A DNA stretch of 64,000 bases from Saccopteryx bilineata (taxonomy: Eukaryota > Chordata > Mammalia > Chiroptera > Emballonuridae). The notes beneath the pieces are model-generated. The model was not told the DNA's origin. It searched no databases and saw nothing but the letters and a program-made list of their open reading frames with translations. Of this stretch, positions 23,944 to 35,560 are shown in pieces. Within the stretch, counting starts at the first letter, position 1; every line of letters starts with the position of its first letter. The position numbers were made by a program, and so were the translations under genes. Location: positions 47,358,113 to 47,422,112 of the forward strand of contig NC_089496.1 of assembly GCF_036850765.1 (NCBI RefSeq), given 5' to 3'.

Positions 23944-24131
23944 GGCCTGACCTGTGGTGGCGCAGTGGATAAAGCGTCGACCTGGAAATGCTGAGGTCGC
24001 CGGTTCGAAACCCTGGGCTTGCCTGGTCAAGGCACATATGGGAGTTGATGCTTCCAGCTCCTCCCCCCTGTCTCTCTCTCCTCTCTCTCTCCTCTCTAAA
24101 ATGAATAAGTAAAATAAAATAAATTAAAAAA
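23944..24131 (+). repeat. tRNA-derived bat SINE (short type)
   Basis: Head gcctgacctgtggtggcgca with gataaagcgtcgacctgg, box-B-like ggttcgaaacc, and tail cttgcctggtcaaggcacat with an A-rich end. It has a perfect 17-bp target duplication (23927-23943 and 24132-24148), so it is a young insertion. Confidence 0.95.
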
Positions 24132-24174
24132 AAAATTAAATCACATTAAAGTGAAACTTTTGTTGCGTGAAGGG

Positions 24175-24375
24175 AATCTGGAGCGGTGCGGCCTGGTTTG
24201 AATCCTGGCCCTGCCACTTCCCAGCCCAGTGGGCTTGGGCACGTGACCTGGCCTTAGCCTTCTCATCTGGAGAATGGGGATGAGGATGGTCTCATCTCCT
24301 GGGGTGGTTGTGAAGTGTAAAATAGATAATGCCTGTCAGTGCTGACAACAGTGCTGGGCACATGGCTAAATAGAA
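24175..24375 (+). repeat. MIR relic
   Basis: Core phrases gaatcctggccctgccactt, cttctcatctggagaatggg and gtgctgggcacatggc in MIR order. Confidence 0.7.
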
Positions 24376-27300
24376 TAAACAAAATAAACTTCTTGAATCA
24401 TCTAGCCTTCCCTCTGGTGGATTTGAAAGGACATCTTAAAACTTCATGTTTTAAATAAAGAGACTGTGGACAAACTACACTTTGGCAGAGGATTCCTAAG
24501 CATGGTTGACATTAAAGTAGAACATGACAGCTAAGAGGATGCAGAGTCGTTCCCTAATTCTGCCAATTTGAGACTTACTAGGAGTACAAAATTAAGTAAG
24601 CAGCACCCTTGGGCCAACTGCTTTAAAAAAAATACTTAAACATTAACACAATAGCAAAAACAAAGAAGAAGAAAAAAAGTTGGTCAAGTTAGGAAACACC
24701 CAGGAAGTAGTTGAACTTGGGGGAAATCATTAGATGACTCGGCTTCTGACAGAAGGAGCCGTGAGAACCCTGCGGTGCGGACCCTCAGAGTGGGTGCACA
24801 GGGCCTGCCCCGGCTCTGGCCCTGGAGAGGGCTGTGCAGGGACTCGGGCCAGTTAGGGACGGGTTGGGCTTCCGGGGACTTCTTTCTTGTCTGGACCTCC
24901 TCGGGGTGGCTGTCACCCACAGCGTCTCTGTCCTGAGACCCCCAGAAGGAGAGGGGATTCCCGAGTCTTGCTGCCCCAAGGTCAGAGGGGCTGGACTCAG
25001 CCAGCAGGGGCTGGTAGACTCCTGGGGTCTTCAGAGAGCCAGGGGCAAGAAGCTCAACATGGTCCATTCCAGGGCTGAGGAACCCTGCAGCCATATTTGT
25101 TAGCCTCCCTCAGCCTCCATTTCCGGCTGTCAACGACTGTCCCACCTTCCGGGCTTTTTAGTGAAGTACAGAGAACAGTGCCAGGTGCACAGGATTATAG
25201 CTCCGCCTCTCAAAGCGGCTTCCCCAAGGCCTCCGAGGGCAACCCGGGAGCCCCAGGGTCTAGGCTGGGCTCCCCCAGGCCCTTGCAGGGTGGGCCGGGA
25301 CAGGGTGTCCTCCCCACTGAACCACCAGGACTTTCCCGGTAGCAAATCAGGTTAGGCTTCTCCTCTGCTTAGCCCTGCCCTTGGGACAGAAATCAGAACC
25401 CACCAGGACCCACCAGGACCCTCTGCGGCCTCACGCCATCTCTTCTTAGGGTTGGGGTCCCAGGGACTTCCTGCAGCTTCCTTTCCGCTAGCGCTCCCCC
25501 CAACTCCGCTGCCACCTGCCCCCACCCCTCCCCGCACCCTGTGGGAGGCTCTCATTCCCACACACACTTTTTGCAGTTCCAGTGACCAGCGTTTGTAAAT
25601 ACACGTTTAATTCTCCGCCACCATCGCCTTCCTGCCAGTGTCTCCTCCTAGGCTGTCACCTCCATAGGGCAGGAGGCATGGGCTGGGGTGTCTACTCCTG
25701 TGTCCTCGCCATGCGAGGTCCTGCTTCTTGAACAGTGTTTGAATAAATGAGGGCAGAAAGCCAGGCCCCTCCCAAGTCACCTTCCCACCCCACGGCCTGC
25801 TCATGTTCTCATTTCTCAGCGAGCAGAAATCTCCCCACACTTGGACGAGGACCCAGAAGTAAATCCCGTTACCGCAAAGCCCAGAGCAAGGAAGCCTAGG
25901 CTTTGGGGCCCGGGAGACCACGGTTTCGTTTCTCTCTGTCTGGTTACGTCCTGAGCAACTCTGGGCGAGTTACTAGTTTCTAGTCTCGGGCTGGAGTCTT
26001 CCAGGGAGCTCAGGGCAGGGCCTGGTTCTGACGATCCGAGAACCCATAGTACCCTCCCACGGACCCCCTCTGCCTGGCGGCCTGGCACCGGAGTAGCAAT
26101 CGGAAGCCATTTCCATCTAACTTGTGCTCTGGCTTCATGCTCCCCGGAGGGGAGGGGCAAGGGGCGACCACAGCCCCGACACTGGCTCTCTTGGAGGGCA
26201 CCTCGCCCAAGAACAAGTGGGAAGAAGCAAAAAGAACTCAAAGCCCAGGACTTGGGTTTTTTTTTGTGGGCGTGGGATAGGTAGTGAAACCATGCCACAT
26301 CTCCACCCGTCCCAAATACAGCAAGCAATGTCATTAAAAGGACTTGGCAGGTCTAGAGGTTGTCTGTCCCTTGAGACACTAAGCATACATACCTCAGCAA
26401 GTGCCCAACCTTCTCCTCCACCCCACCAGACCCCTTGGGAGGACATGGCCCTGGTGTCTTCATGGTGATCTCTAGTGCCTGGCACAGAACCATAGCTGCA
26501 CTAACCGAGGGCTTGCTCTGTGCCACGCGAGAGACTCAGCGCTTTACTGGTATGACCTCAACTCTCCCCCGTGACAGCCCTGTTCAGTAAGCACTGATTC
26601 AGCCCATTCTACCGACGAGGAAACGGAGGCTCAGAAAATTTGAGCAACCTGTCTAAGGTCACAAACTAAGCACCAAAGCATGGATTTGAATCTGTCTGTG
26701 GACAAAGCCACTTTGCCACTGTCAGTGGACACTTACTACCTACCTCTTGAATGGCTATCAAATGCATGATGAATCCCCTGGGTACATAAGGGGACATCAA
26801 GGCCCAGGACATGAGCCCCAGGGCTGGTCTGTAGTGGAATCCGATGGGACCAAGCCTCCTGACTCCCATCCTGAATCTCCCCCACAGTGTGTGGCCTCTT
26901 GACCTTTCTTTGCCCTTTGAACCCTTTTAATGTCATGGCTCTTGATGAAAAGTATGGTCTGGGATAGGCTGCCCTCCCTCTCTGAGCCTCAGTTTCCTTA
27001 TCTGTAAAATGAGGAGAGGGTTAGAGGGCGACTCCTGCACTGAGAATGTGTTTCTGAGAATCACGCCCTCCTGGCCTCCTGCGTGCCTTCAGCTTTCTTT
27101 ATAGGATAGCTCCTCTCCATCCCCTCCCACCAGCTGCCTCCTGCAGACCCCTGCTCTGGCCAAAGCGTCCCCACAGCTTTGGGAAACCTTGGTGAGGTTA
27201 GTCCCCCAGGGGCCCCATTGCTCATTTGGTCCTGAAGGCTTCCTGGTTTCAGGCCTTGAGAGTAGGGTGAGGTCAGGGCCCCAGGTGATGGGGAGAGCTC

Positions 27301-27735
27301 TGTGGTGGTTAGGGGAAGGGCCACAACTGAGGGAGGGGGCAAGAAAGGGACCGGAGATTCAGCAAGGGCAGGTGGAGGGAGGTCTGCGGGGGAGGGGACA
27401 GAATGGCCAGGGGGTAAGGGATTTCTGGGCCTGAGGAGGGGCATGCCCCAGCGCTAAGAGGTCAGCCAGTACGCCCATCACCCACAGGGCCTCTCAGTCC
27501 TACCCTAGCTGCTGCCAGTTTCATCTCTCCCCCACCCGCGCCCCTCATCCCGGCAGGAGATCAACTCCCCATCATCGCACGCAGGGATCCCCAACCCCAC
27601 ATCGGCCACCCAGCACTCAGGAACTGAGCACTGAGACCCCTGCCCACGCCCCCAGCAAGATAGCGGGGAGCTCCAGCTCCCGGCGCCGCCCTCCTCCCCT
27701 GAGATATGCCCCCCCTCCCCGCTCCCCACACTTAC

Positions 27736-27822
27736 TCCGAGCAGGGGCGGGAGGAGGCACAGCAGGCAGAAGAAGGGGTGTGAGACGTGGAGGTAGCGCG
27801 AAGGTCCCGCGGGACCCCCCAT
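27736..27822 (-). CDS. CRHR2: CRHR2 isoform-beta first coding exon: signal peptide
   Basis: First coding exon of the beta isoform: ATG at 27820-27822, 29 codons, donor gtaagtgt, phase 0 out. It reads MGGPAGPSRYLHVSHPFFCL followed by LCLLPPLLG, a polar start and then a Leu/Cys-rich hydrophobic core typical of a cleavable signal peptide. It resembles the human beta leader, which has the same length and the same LCLLPP core. It joins in phase 0 to the exon at 19048-19141. The frame is open further upstream, but that extension has no leader-like sequence, so this ATG is preferred. In rodents the beta form predominates in heart and skeletal muscle. Confidence 0.9.
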
Positions 27823-28004
27823 GCCACGGCTAGCGACAGGAGCGCACGTCCCGGCCGCCTGCCCCACCCCGGGCCACAGCGAGTCGACCCTGCCCCGCCT
27901 TCCCCACCCAGCCAAGAGGCCAAGGTGAGGGTATTCTCCCCTGACCCCACCCCCCACCCCAACCCAGAGCGGCGGCGACACCGCCCACACCCGCCCCCTC
28001 CAGG

Positions 28005-28014
28005 TTATTTATAG
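28005..28014 (-). promoter_or_regulatory. TATA-like / MEF2-like element upstream of CRHR2-beta
   Basis: On the minus strand this reads CTATAAATAA, a TATA-box-like sequence about 185 bp upstream of the beta start codon. It also fits the MEF2 consensus YTA(A/T)4TAR exactly. Position and orientation suit the beta promoter. Whether it works as a TATA box, a MEF2 site or both is inference. Confidence 0.55.
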
Positions 28015-28107
28015 CGGGCGCTGGGCAGCCGCTTCTTCCCCGGCAGCCAGGGGCCAAACTCTGCCTGGAGCCTGCCCAGAAGGAGTTAAGGAGTTAATGC
28101 CTGTTCT

Positions 28108-28149
28108 CCACAGCCGCCTTTGCCTTTGCCTTTGCCTTTGCCTTTGCCT
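28108..28149. repeat. CTTTGC hexanucleotide repeat
   Basis: Several tandem copies of tttgcc, about 95 bp upstream of the TATA/MEF2-like element of CRHR2-beta. Confidence 0.95.
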
Positions 28150-29644
28150 GGCTGTAGCCACCTTCCCGGGGACAGAGGAATTCGGAAAGGGAGGACGGTC
28201 CTGGCTGTGGCCCGAGTGCAGAGTGGGCTGGGTGGGCCTCACCCTGATCAGGCTTCCAGGCCCGCGGGCATAGTCTAATCGTCCCGGGAGCTTCGTCCAG
28301 GTGCCAGCGCCTGATGGGACAATTGGAAGTTGAATGTGGAAACAGATGAAATAATACTACTGCATCACTGTCCAACTTCCCGGTTGGAATAACTACACTG
28401 TGGGTGAGAGAATGCTCTTTGGGAAAACACACTTAGGGGTAGATATGTATTTAGGGGCGTCATGGATCTAACTTATTTTTAAATGGTTCCCAAATACAGA
28501 CATATACAAGTATCTCGAGAGAGAACAGTAAAGCAGATGAATTAACATTCAAATACTCGGTATTGGGGGCAGCAGGTGTATGGGTACACTTTGAATCATT
28601 CTTCCAACTTTCCTGTAAATGTGAAATAAAATGCTAAAAAATAACTTTTAAAAACTCTAACAAAACAACAAGTACAGCAAATATAGTGATACCAGGACCC
28701 ACCTGGAGAGCCCCATTACACAGGAGAGGGCAGGCTCAGAACTGGCACGGGTCAGCGGATTGCCCAGGGATCCTGGTGTCAGGCAGGGCGGAGCCGTGTC
28801 CTTCTCTGGCAGGGACAGGTCCAACCTGTGCCCGAGTCAGGGTTCAGGAAGTAAGGCCTGTTTTCAGCGCTGCTGCAGCAGCCTGTGGACCTGTTCCAAC
28901 AGGTGGGCCTGGTGCAGGGAGTTTAAAAGCTTAAGCAGCAGTCGTTAGGATCTGAGCAGAAAGCATGTGAGGAATGTGATTAGTGGGCCACAGAGTTTTT
29001 CTGGGAGGGTGCACACAACGTGGGCACAGGCCCTGCAGAATTTTAGCATGATTTTAGGAAACTAAGATACTGTGTTCACTCTGGTATTCCCACCCTCAGG
29101 TCCTCCTCCTCTCTACCCCTTCCTTCAGGCAGTCTTCCCTGATTGCTCCCACATCACCCTCCCCTGAAATCTCCCAGGCCTGAGTCTGAGCCCCAGCATT
29201 TCCCTGGTGTGGATTATTCTCTAACTGCCCTTTGGAGGCGGGTGGTCTCCAAGCAGCTTGGGCAGAGCCGGGTCTCCCCTTTCCCCCTTTCCCCCTTTCC
29301 CCCTGCCTCCTCTGTTGTAGGGAGCCCCGTCCCAATGGTGCAGGGGAATCTTTATGGGAATAGCTGAGGAATAATTGACAAGATCTCTCCACTCATTTGG
29401 GGGTGACAGGATGGAACCCCTTCCCACGTGCAGAGACAGGATATGGCTTTACTGGACCTAGTCAGGTGGCCTTGGTCAGAGGGGCTCCTGGCAGGAGTTG
29501 ACCATTTGGCAGGACTTTGACGGGTGGGTAGATGCAGAAAGAGAGTTGGGGGGTCAGCGTGAGGTGCCACATTCCTCTTCAGCACGTGTTCCTGGAGCAT
29601 CTTCAAGGCCGACTTCTCAAGGTTAGGCAGACAGCACGGGCTCT

Positions 29645-29798
29645 GCCTTGCCCGGATAGCTCGGTTGGTTAGTGCATACTCCCGATATACAAGGGTTGCA
29701 AGTTCAATCTCCGGTCAGGGCACATACAGGAACAGGTGAATGTTTCTGTCTCTCTTTTTCTCCCTTCTTCTCTTTCTCAAATCAATCAATAAATTAAA

Positions 29799-29857
<59 letters not shown>
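29645..29857 (+). repeat. VES-type tRNA-derived SINE with GAAA tail
   Basis: Head gcccggatagctcggttggt, box-B-like ggttgcaagttcaatctccg, gtcagggcacatacag, then a CT-rich part and a long (GAAA)n tail. It resembles the VES SINEs known from bats. Confidence 0.8.
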
Positions 29858-31436
29858 GCCTACCCCAGCCTGTGGGGTGTGAGAGGAACAGGGAGAGTTG
29901 TGGGGCCCATGAGACCGGATGCTGGGTACAAGGCATGGGGCAGCTCAGGGCCGGGCGGGAGGCGGCCTGGGAGGAGAAGTGCTGTAGGAGCCCCTGGAGG
30001 ACGTGAGTGTGGGGAAGAAGGAGAGGTTTACTCCAGAGGGACAGTCAGGGTGGACAGAAGCAGGAACCCGGCCAGGACCGGCTGGCTCAGCAGGGGCCCC
30101 GGTGGACTGCGGGCAGTGGGGGGCAGTGGAGGGCCAGGGAGTGGACGATAAGCTGGGAGGAAGCTCTACTTCCAGGAGGGTCCACGGAGCAGGCACGGAG
30201 GCGATCAGCCCGTTTCTCCCTGGCAGGGCTTTCCTGTGTTTCCCAATCAGTATCCCTCACTCCCCCAGCCTGTGTCTCTCTTAGGAGGACTGTTCTGGGA
30301 CCACTGGAAACACAGGTTGCACAGAGTTGGGGGTCCCCAGGTACCCCAAGCCCAACTCCCAAAGTCATGCTTAGCCACTGACTGGAGGTGGAGAACTCCA
30401 GGTGTTGTTAACAGCCCAGGAACCCCTATAGGGTCCAGGAGGCTGGGACTTTGCCTGCATCTCACTGCTGGGGCGTCTTCCCCTTCCTTGTCTTGCTTTG
30501 TGCCCTCTCTTACCAGTCTCTCCTGGGAACAGTCCCTTTACAAGTCACAGCGGTGACGCCTCATCTCACCCTTAGGGAAGCTGACCTGAGGGAGCCTAGA
30601 AGGTCAGGGAAGTCTGGACCTGAACATTCTAAATGTAATGGGTTAAAAACAATAACCATAAAATCATACAAAACCCCGGAACCCCTGGGTGTCCTTGGAG
30701 GAGGGCTGGTGGTAGAAGAAACCCCGTCCAACCTGTGACTGGCAGGTAATACTAAGTGTCGTTTAGAAGTTTTCTGTTCATAAGACCCACCCCAGGGGCT
30801 GATGGGAGCCCGTAAATGTTGTTTGGAAATGCCTTCACGGTTACTGTGACTATAAAAGACAACTCTGGGTGGTCTGGACGGGAGGTGGGTGGTTTGCTTT
30901 GTAAAGAGGTGAAAATTCCTAGATTTAGTTTGGCGTCTAAGATGGAGAAGGCTGGGAAGGCCTGGCTGTGGGCTAGGGGTGTCCTGGGAGCTCAGAAAAA
31001 GGCTGCAGGGCAGGCCAGGTCTGAGGAGGAGGGGTGGAGGGGTGGATTCAAAGGGCTTCCCTGAGGTGTGACTGGTCAGTGGGCATTAGCAAAGGGCCTG
31101 TCATAGCCTCGCTGTCCCCGCCTTCAGAAAAAGTCCCTTGTGCACAGCAGCGGTATCACGGTGCTCAGGAGTGAGGAAGAGGTTCTGAGTGTGTGCGCGC
31201 GCGCGGATAAAGGGTCGGAGGGGGTCAGCAGCTGCCACAGGTTGGAAGGGGTACTGGACATTTCTTGGTTTTATCCAGAATGGTCCTCTCTGCTGAGAAA
31301 GGCTCCAGCCTCTACTCCAGGTTTTCTCAACAGTTTTTCTGCATTATCACCTCATCCTGCCTCAAGGAGCCTTTTTAGAATGGTTCCCTAGTTGCGCCCC
31401 CTTATGAAACTTTAGTACCACAAGTATACTATATAT

Positions 31437-31767
31437 CTGGGGTCCCCAAACTACGGCCCGCGGGCCGCATGCGGCCCCCTGAGGCCATTTATCCGGCCCC
31501 CGCAGCACTTCCGGAAGGGGCACCTCTTTCGTTGGTGGTCAGTGAGAGGCCCATAGTTCCCATTGAAATACTGTTCAGTTTGTTGATTTAAATTTACTTG
31601 TTCTTTATTTTAAATATTGTATTTGTTCCCGTTTTGTTTTTTTACTTTAAAATAAGATATGTGCAGCGTGCATAGGGATTTGTTCATAGTTTTTTTTATA
31701 GTCTGGTCCTCCAACGGTCTGAGGGGCAGTGAACTGGCCCCCTGTGTAAAAAGTCTGGGGACCCTTG
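31437..31767. mobile_element. Non-autonomous hAT transposon
   Basis: 331 bp. Left end ctggggtccccaaactacgg and right end aagtctggggacccttg form inverted repeats. A perfect 8-bp target duplication, ctatatat, lies at 31429-31436 and 31768-31775. CpG-rich left end, AT-rich middle, no transposase. Confidence 0.9.
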
Positions 31768-31950
31768 CTATATATCTATGTTCTGTGGCTCTTTGGAGAC
31801 CACACACCACTGCAATATCCAAGATCGTTCTGCTCCCTAGGACCCCCTTTTTGCCCCTTGAGCAGGTGTGCTCCCCTCCAAACGCAATCGGCCAAGCTGG
31901 ATAAGCAAGGGGGTCTCTCCTCACTGACCAGTGTTGGTATAGAAATGACC

Positions 31951-32186
31951 AGCTACCTGACCTGTGGTGTTTCAGTGAATAAAGAAAGCATCGACCTGGA
32001 ATGCTGAGGTCGCCGGTTAAAAACTCCGGGCTTGCCTGGTCAAGGCACATACAGGAAGCAACTATTATGAGTAGATGCTTCCCACTTCTCCTCCTTCTTT
32101 CTCACTCTCCCTCTTTTTCTCTCTCTCCAAAAATCAATCAATAAAAAAAAAAAATCTAAAAAATAATATTAAAAAAAAAAAAAAAA
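31951..32186 (+). repeat. tRNA-derived bat SINE (short type)
   Basis: Diverged head (ctgacctgtggtgtttcagtg), cttgcctggtcaaggcacat and a long A-rich end. Same family as 23944-24131. Confidence 0.88.
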
Positions 32187-32649
32187 GGGACCGGGTACAC
32201 AGACGATTCCTGTCCCCACATCTGGGAACCACAAACTATTGAGGAGAGCCCAGACTTTCTGTAATGGGCCGGTGCAGTCGGGTCCAGAGCTTAGATGGGA
32301 CCTCGGGCCGGAGTTGGGTCTGCCTTGCCTTGCGGGGGCCACCATGCTGGCTCCCTCTCTCACTGGGGGCTCAGACTGCTGGTACCAGGCACTGTCGCAG
32401 ATGAGGTGGCCCGGGGCTACCCACTCACACCCCCAGCTGGTGGCCAGTTGGCATCTTGTCCCCCAGGTAGGTGTATGAGGCCGTCTCCTTATTTTAGCTT
32501 TGGTGACACCAATTTAGTCTCAGATGAGAGAGTGTGCTTTCGCAATGCCATTTCAGAACACAATTTATAGCATCGTTGGAAGAACAGCCATTGATCTTGC
32601 CCATTGTTTGTTTTTTTCTGTGGGTTCTGTGGGATGTTACTTTGATCTC

Positions 32650-32653
32650 TCCA

Positions 32654-32700
<47 letters not shown>
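32650..32700. repeat. CT microsatellite
   Basis: About 50 bp of (CT)n. Confidence 0.95.
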
Positions 32701-32702
<2 letters not shown>

Positions 32703-33199
32703 AATTCCTGGTTCAGGGAGGCTCGTACAAAATGTGAGTGTGAGTTATGATCATCTCTGCTGTCACTCGCCTCTAAAGAAAAGCGAGTCATCATGGTTGA
32801 CTAATCGGGATAAGTCAGCCCTGGCAGGGATTACCTGCCGTGCAGTCTGGGCCTGGAGGGCAGCTGTGGCACTGGCCTTTTCTGGAATAACTCAGGCTCC
32901 AGGGGGCTGACCGGCTCTCCAGCCTGGCTCGGGTCCTCGTGTCTGTGGTTTCACAGCTGTCCTCCGGCCCACGGTGCTGCCCTCGCGGCTGGGCTGGCAG
33001 AAGTCAGGCCTCCGCGGCTCCGCGGGCCTCCGCCTCAGCTCCAGCCTCTGCCATCGGCCCTGGGGTGCACGTCTCAGTTCCCCCACCTTCCCCCCAGTGT
33101 TCTTAACTGTGAAATGAGACAAAACTACCCAGGGAAGGCCATGCTGAGGATCAAGTGAGCACAGGTGTATAAAAACCACTTCCCAGAAACCTTTCATTT

Positions 33200-33900
33200 C
33201 TTCTAGTTTAAAGTCAACAAACATTGAGGACCTACTATGTGCAAGCCCCTGCACAAGGCATGACCATCAGTGCCCAGAACAGAGTTGGTTCTAATAAAAA
33301 ATATGTCGAGTGACGGGGATAATATGAGTGGACGGGGATAATTTTAGGAGTCTCAGGGCAAGAGGCTTGGGGTTGTCAGGGGCAGAGGGATTTGAGAAGC
33401 CCCCGGCACACAGGGCAGAATCGGGGTGTTTCCACCCACATCTGCCTTTCTCAAACTCCTCCCAGGACGCGGAGCTGGAAGGGGGAAAACAGCCCTTAGT
33501 ATGAATTACACGTGCGATGATTGAGCACCGATTAAGTGCAGGGTGCAGGGTGCAGGGAGAGAAGACACAGCGCTTGTCCCAGTGTGGTCGGGGAGACTGA
33601 CCAGTGAACAGCAAGGGCTATGAGGGCTCCTGAGTATGGGCCCACCAATGCCACCCAGCCGCGGGGCTGGGGAGGAGGCGCAGAGCTTGGCCAGGTGAAG
33701 GTGAAGGTGTGGAGGGCGGGCCTCTGAGGGTGAGTGAGAGGGACATAGGTTAGGGGGCCTGCAGGACGTTTGTTGGGGGTGGAGCCAAGCTTGGATGAGC
33801 AGGGAGCACTAGGAAGGAAGGGGGAGCAGTGGGCGGAGCCCCAGGCAGGAAGCATGTGGGCCAGGGAGGCAGCCATGGGAGGAATTAGTCATGGGGATCT
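33200..33900 (-). repeat. L2-like LINE relic
   Basis: Antisense L2 phrases such as gaggacctactatgtgcaag and gagcaccgattaagtgcagg, then a tail through the region with ggaagcatg. Broken and approximate. Confidence 0.45.
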
Positions 33901-34133
33901 CAGGGTCAGTTTGACATTGTAGAAAGAACAGGGTGGAAAATGACTTGCCTGGGACTTGTCCGAGGAAGAGACCAGTCAGCAGGCCAATAAACAGTGGTGG
34001 TGGCCTGAGTTCTGCTCCCCAGAGAACATCAGAGCCAGAAGGGACCTTAGCAGTCACTCACTTTTCATCCCCGTTTAACGGGTAAGAGACTCACCTATAC
34101 TACAGAGGGTAGGTAATCGGCTTTACTCAGCAT

Positions 34134-34278
34134 CTACTCGACCTGGAACGCTGAGGTGGCCGGTTCAAATCCCTGGGCTTGCCTGGTCAAGGCACATATG
34201 GGAGTTGATGCTTCCTGTTCCTCCCCCTTCTCTCTCTCTCTTCACAAAAATGAATAAAAAATTAAAAAATTAAAAAAA
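34134..34278 (+). repeat. Truncated tRNA-derived bat SINE (short type)
   Basis: Lacks the tRNA head. It starts at cgacctggaacgctgaggtg and keeps cttgcctggtcaaggcacat and the A-rich end. Confidence 0.88.
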
Positions 34279-35181
34279 GCAAAACCCCTCTTGTTTTCCT
34301 GGAGTTTCTTGTGAAATGAGTATATTAGCTGTCCCCTGACCCAAGCCTCCCACCGAATTACAGAGCCCACCCCTTTGGGCACCAACCCTCCACCCCTTTG
34401 GCCAGTCTTACCAGGAGGCTGTTTGTGAAGGGATAATTGGAATTTCACTCAAAAGCTTTTTCTTTCCTTAAGAAAAATAGTGCTCTCAAGCTGAGCACCA
34501 GAGCCATTGATTCAGTGGTAATGGGAGCTGTTTGTGCAGAGAAATGCATAGCTTTACACAATCTGCTAGCGCTGTCTCTGGCTGGTGTATAGAGTATCAA
34601 CAAAGGAAATTCTAATGGTCCTGCGTTTATTTCCCCTGGCTGGTCAGGAAAAGGGGAAATTGGTTTTCTCACAGAGGATAACTACCATCACAGATGGCCT
34701 CAGATATTGATTCTGCACAGGGTCCTCTATCGTATGCGCACAGTAGGGGCACAATAGAAACGGAATGAAGCCGGACTGCTTAGTTAGCACTGTGTCTGCT
34801 GCATTCTAGCTGCATGGCCCTGGATAGGGGGACTTCAGCGCTCTGAGTCATGATTCCCTTTGTAAAGTGGAGCTCAGAATAGTACCTGTTGTGGCTCTAA
34901 CCTCCTTGGATTGGTCTAGGAATGACAGGGCTCAATCAAGGCAGAGTGGATCAGTCAGGGCCTGGCCAAGTGTACACTCTCAACTTCTTCAGCTGCTGGG
35001 ACAGGCTTTACATGGGAATATGAGTGGAAATTGTGTCCGGGATGGAGGAGATCACCCTGGCCACCCTCTCCTGATAGTTCACAGTTACCGACAATGCCTC
35101 TTGTGTAACATATACAAGTATTTCCCTGGGTACAAACTCAGCCATGGATCGCTGAATTGGGGAAAACAGGCATTTTGTATT

Positions 35182-35560
35182 ACTATTATTATTATTTTTT
35201 GTATTTTTCTGAAGTGAGAAGCAGGGAGGCAGAGAGACGGACTCCCACATGTACCCGACCGGGATCCACCTGGCATGCCCACCACAGGGTGATGCTCTGC
35301 CCATCTGGGGTGTTGCTCTGTTGCAACTGGAGCCATTCTAGCACCTGAGGCGGAGGCCATGGAGCCGCCCTCAGTGCCCGGGCCAACTTTGCTCCAATGG
35401 AGCCTTGGCTGCAGGAGGGGAAGAGAGAGACAGAGAGGAAGGAGAGGGGGAAGGATGGAGAAGCAGATGGGTGCTTCTCCTGTGTGCCCTGGCAGGAATC
35501 GAACCCGGGACTTCCACGCACCAGGCTGACACTCTATCACTGAGCCAACCAGTCAGGGCT
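35182..35560 (-). repeat. Long composite tRNA-derived bat SINE
   Basis: On the minus strand: head agccctgactggttggctca, box-B-like gggttcgattcctgc, a CT-rich middle, a unique block with ccaaggctccattggagcaa, then an end with cttcagaaaaataca and A-rich tail. Perfect 10-bp target duplication attttgtatt (35172-35181 and 35561-35570). Confidence 0.93.

Larger units (their letters stand above)
19142..27735. other. CRHR2-beta intron 1
   Basis: No exon recognised. It contains L2/MIR relics (19490-20160, 21690-21830, 24175-24375, 26560-26700), minisatellites (20729-21440), purine-rich sequence (22835-23170), a CT microsatellite (23546-23666) and one SINE (23944-24131). Nothing nameable is seen in 21840-22680 or 24660-26500. 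Confidence 0.65.

Noticed and set aside
27505..27990. 161-codon frame as a complete protein
   Set aside because: Only its middle part is real: the CRHR2-beta signal-peptide exon, which ends at a splice donor. The flanks are intron and 5' sequence.
35480..35560. tRNA-like sequence with A and B boxes (similar at 54380-54460, 60280-60356, 63800-63882)
   Set aside because: Each is the head of a SINE with a target-site duplication and lacks a complete, base-paired tRNA cloverleaf.
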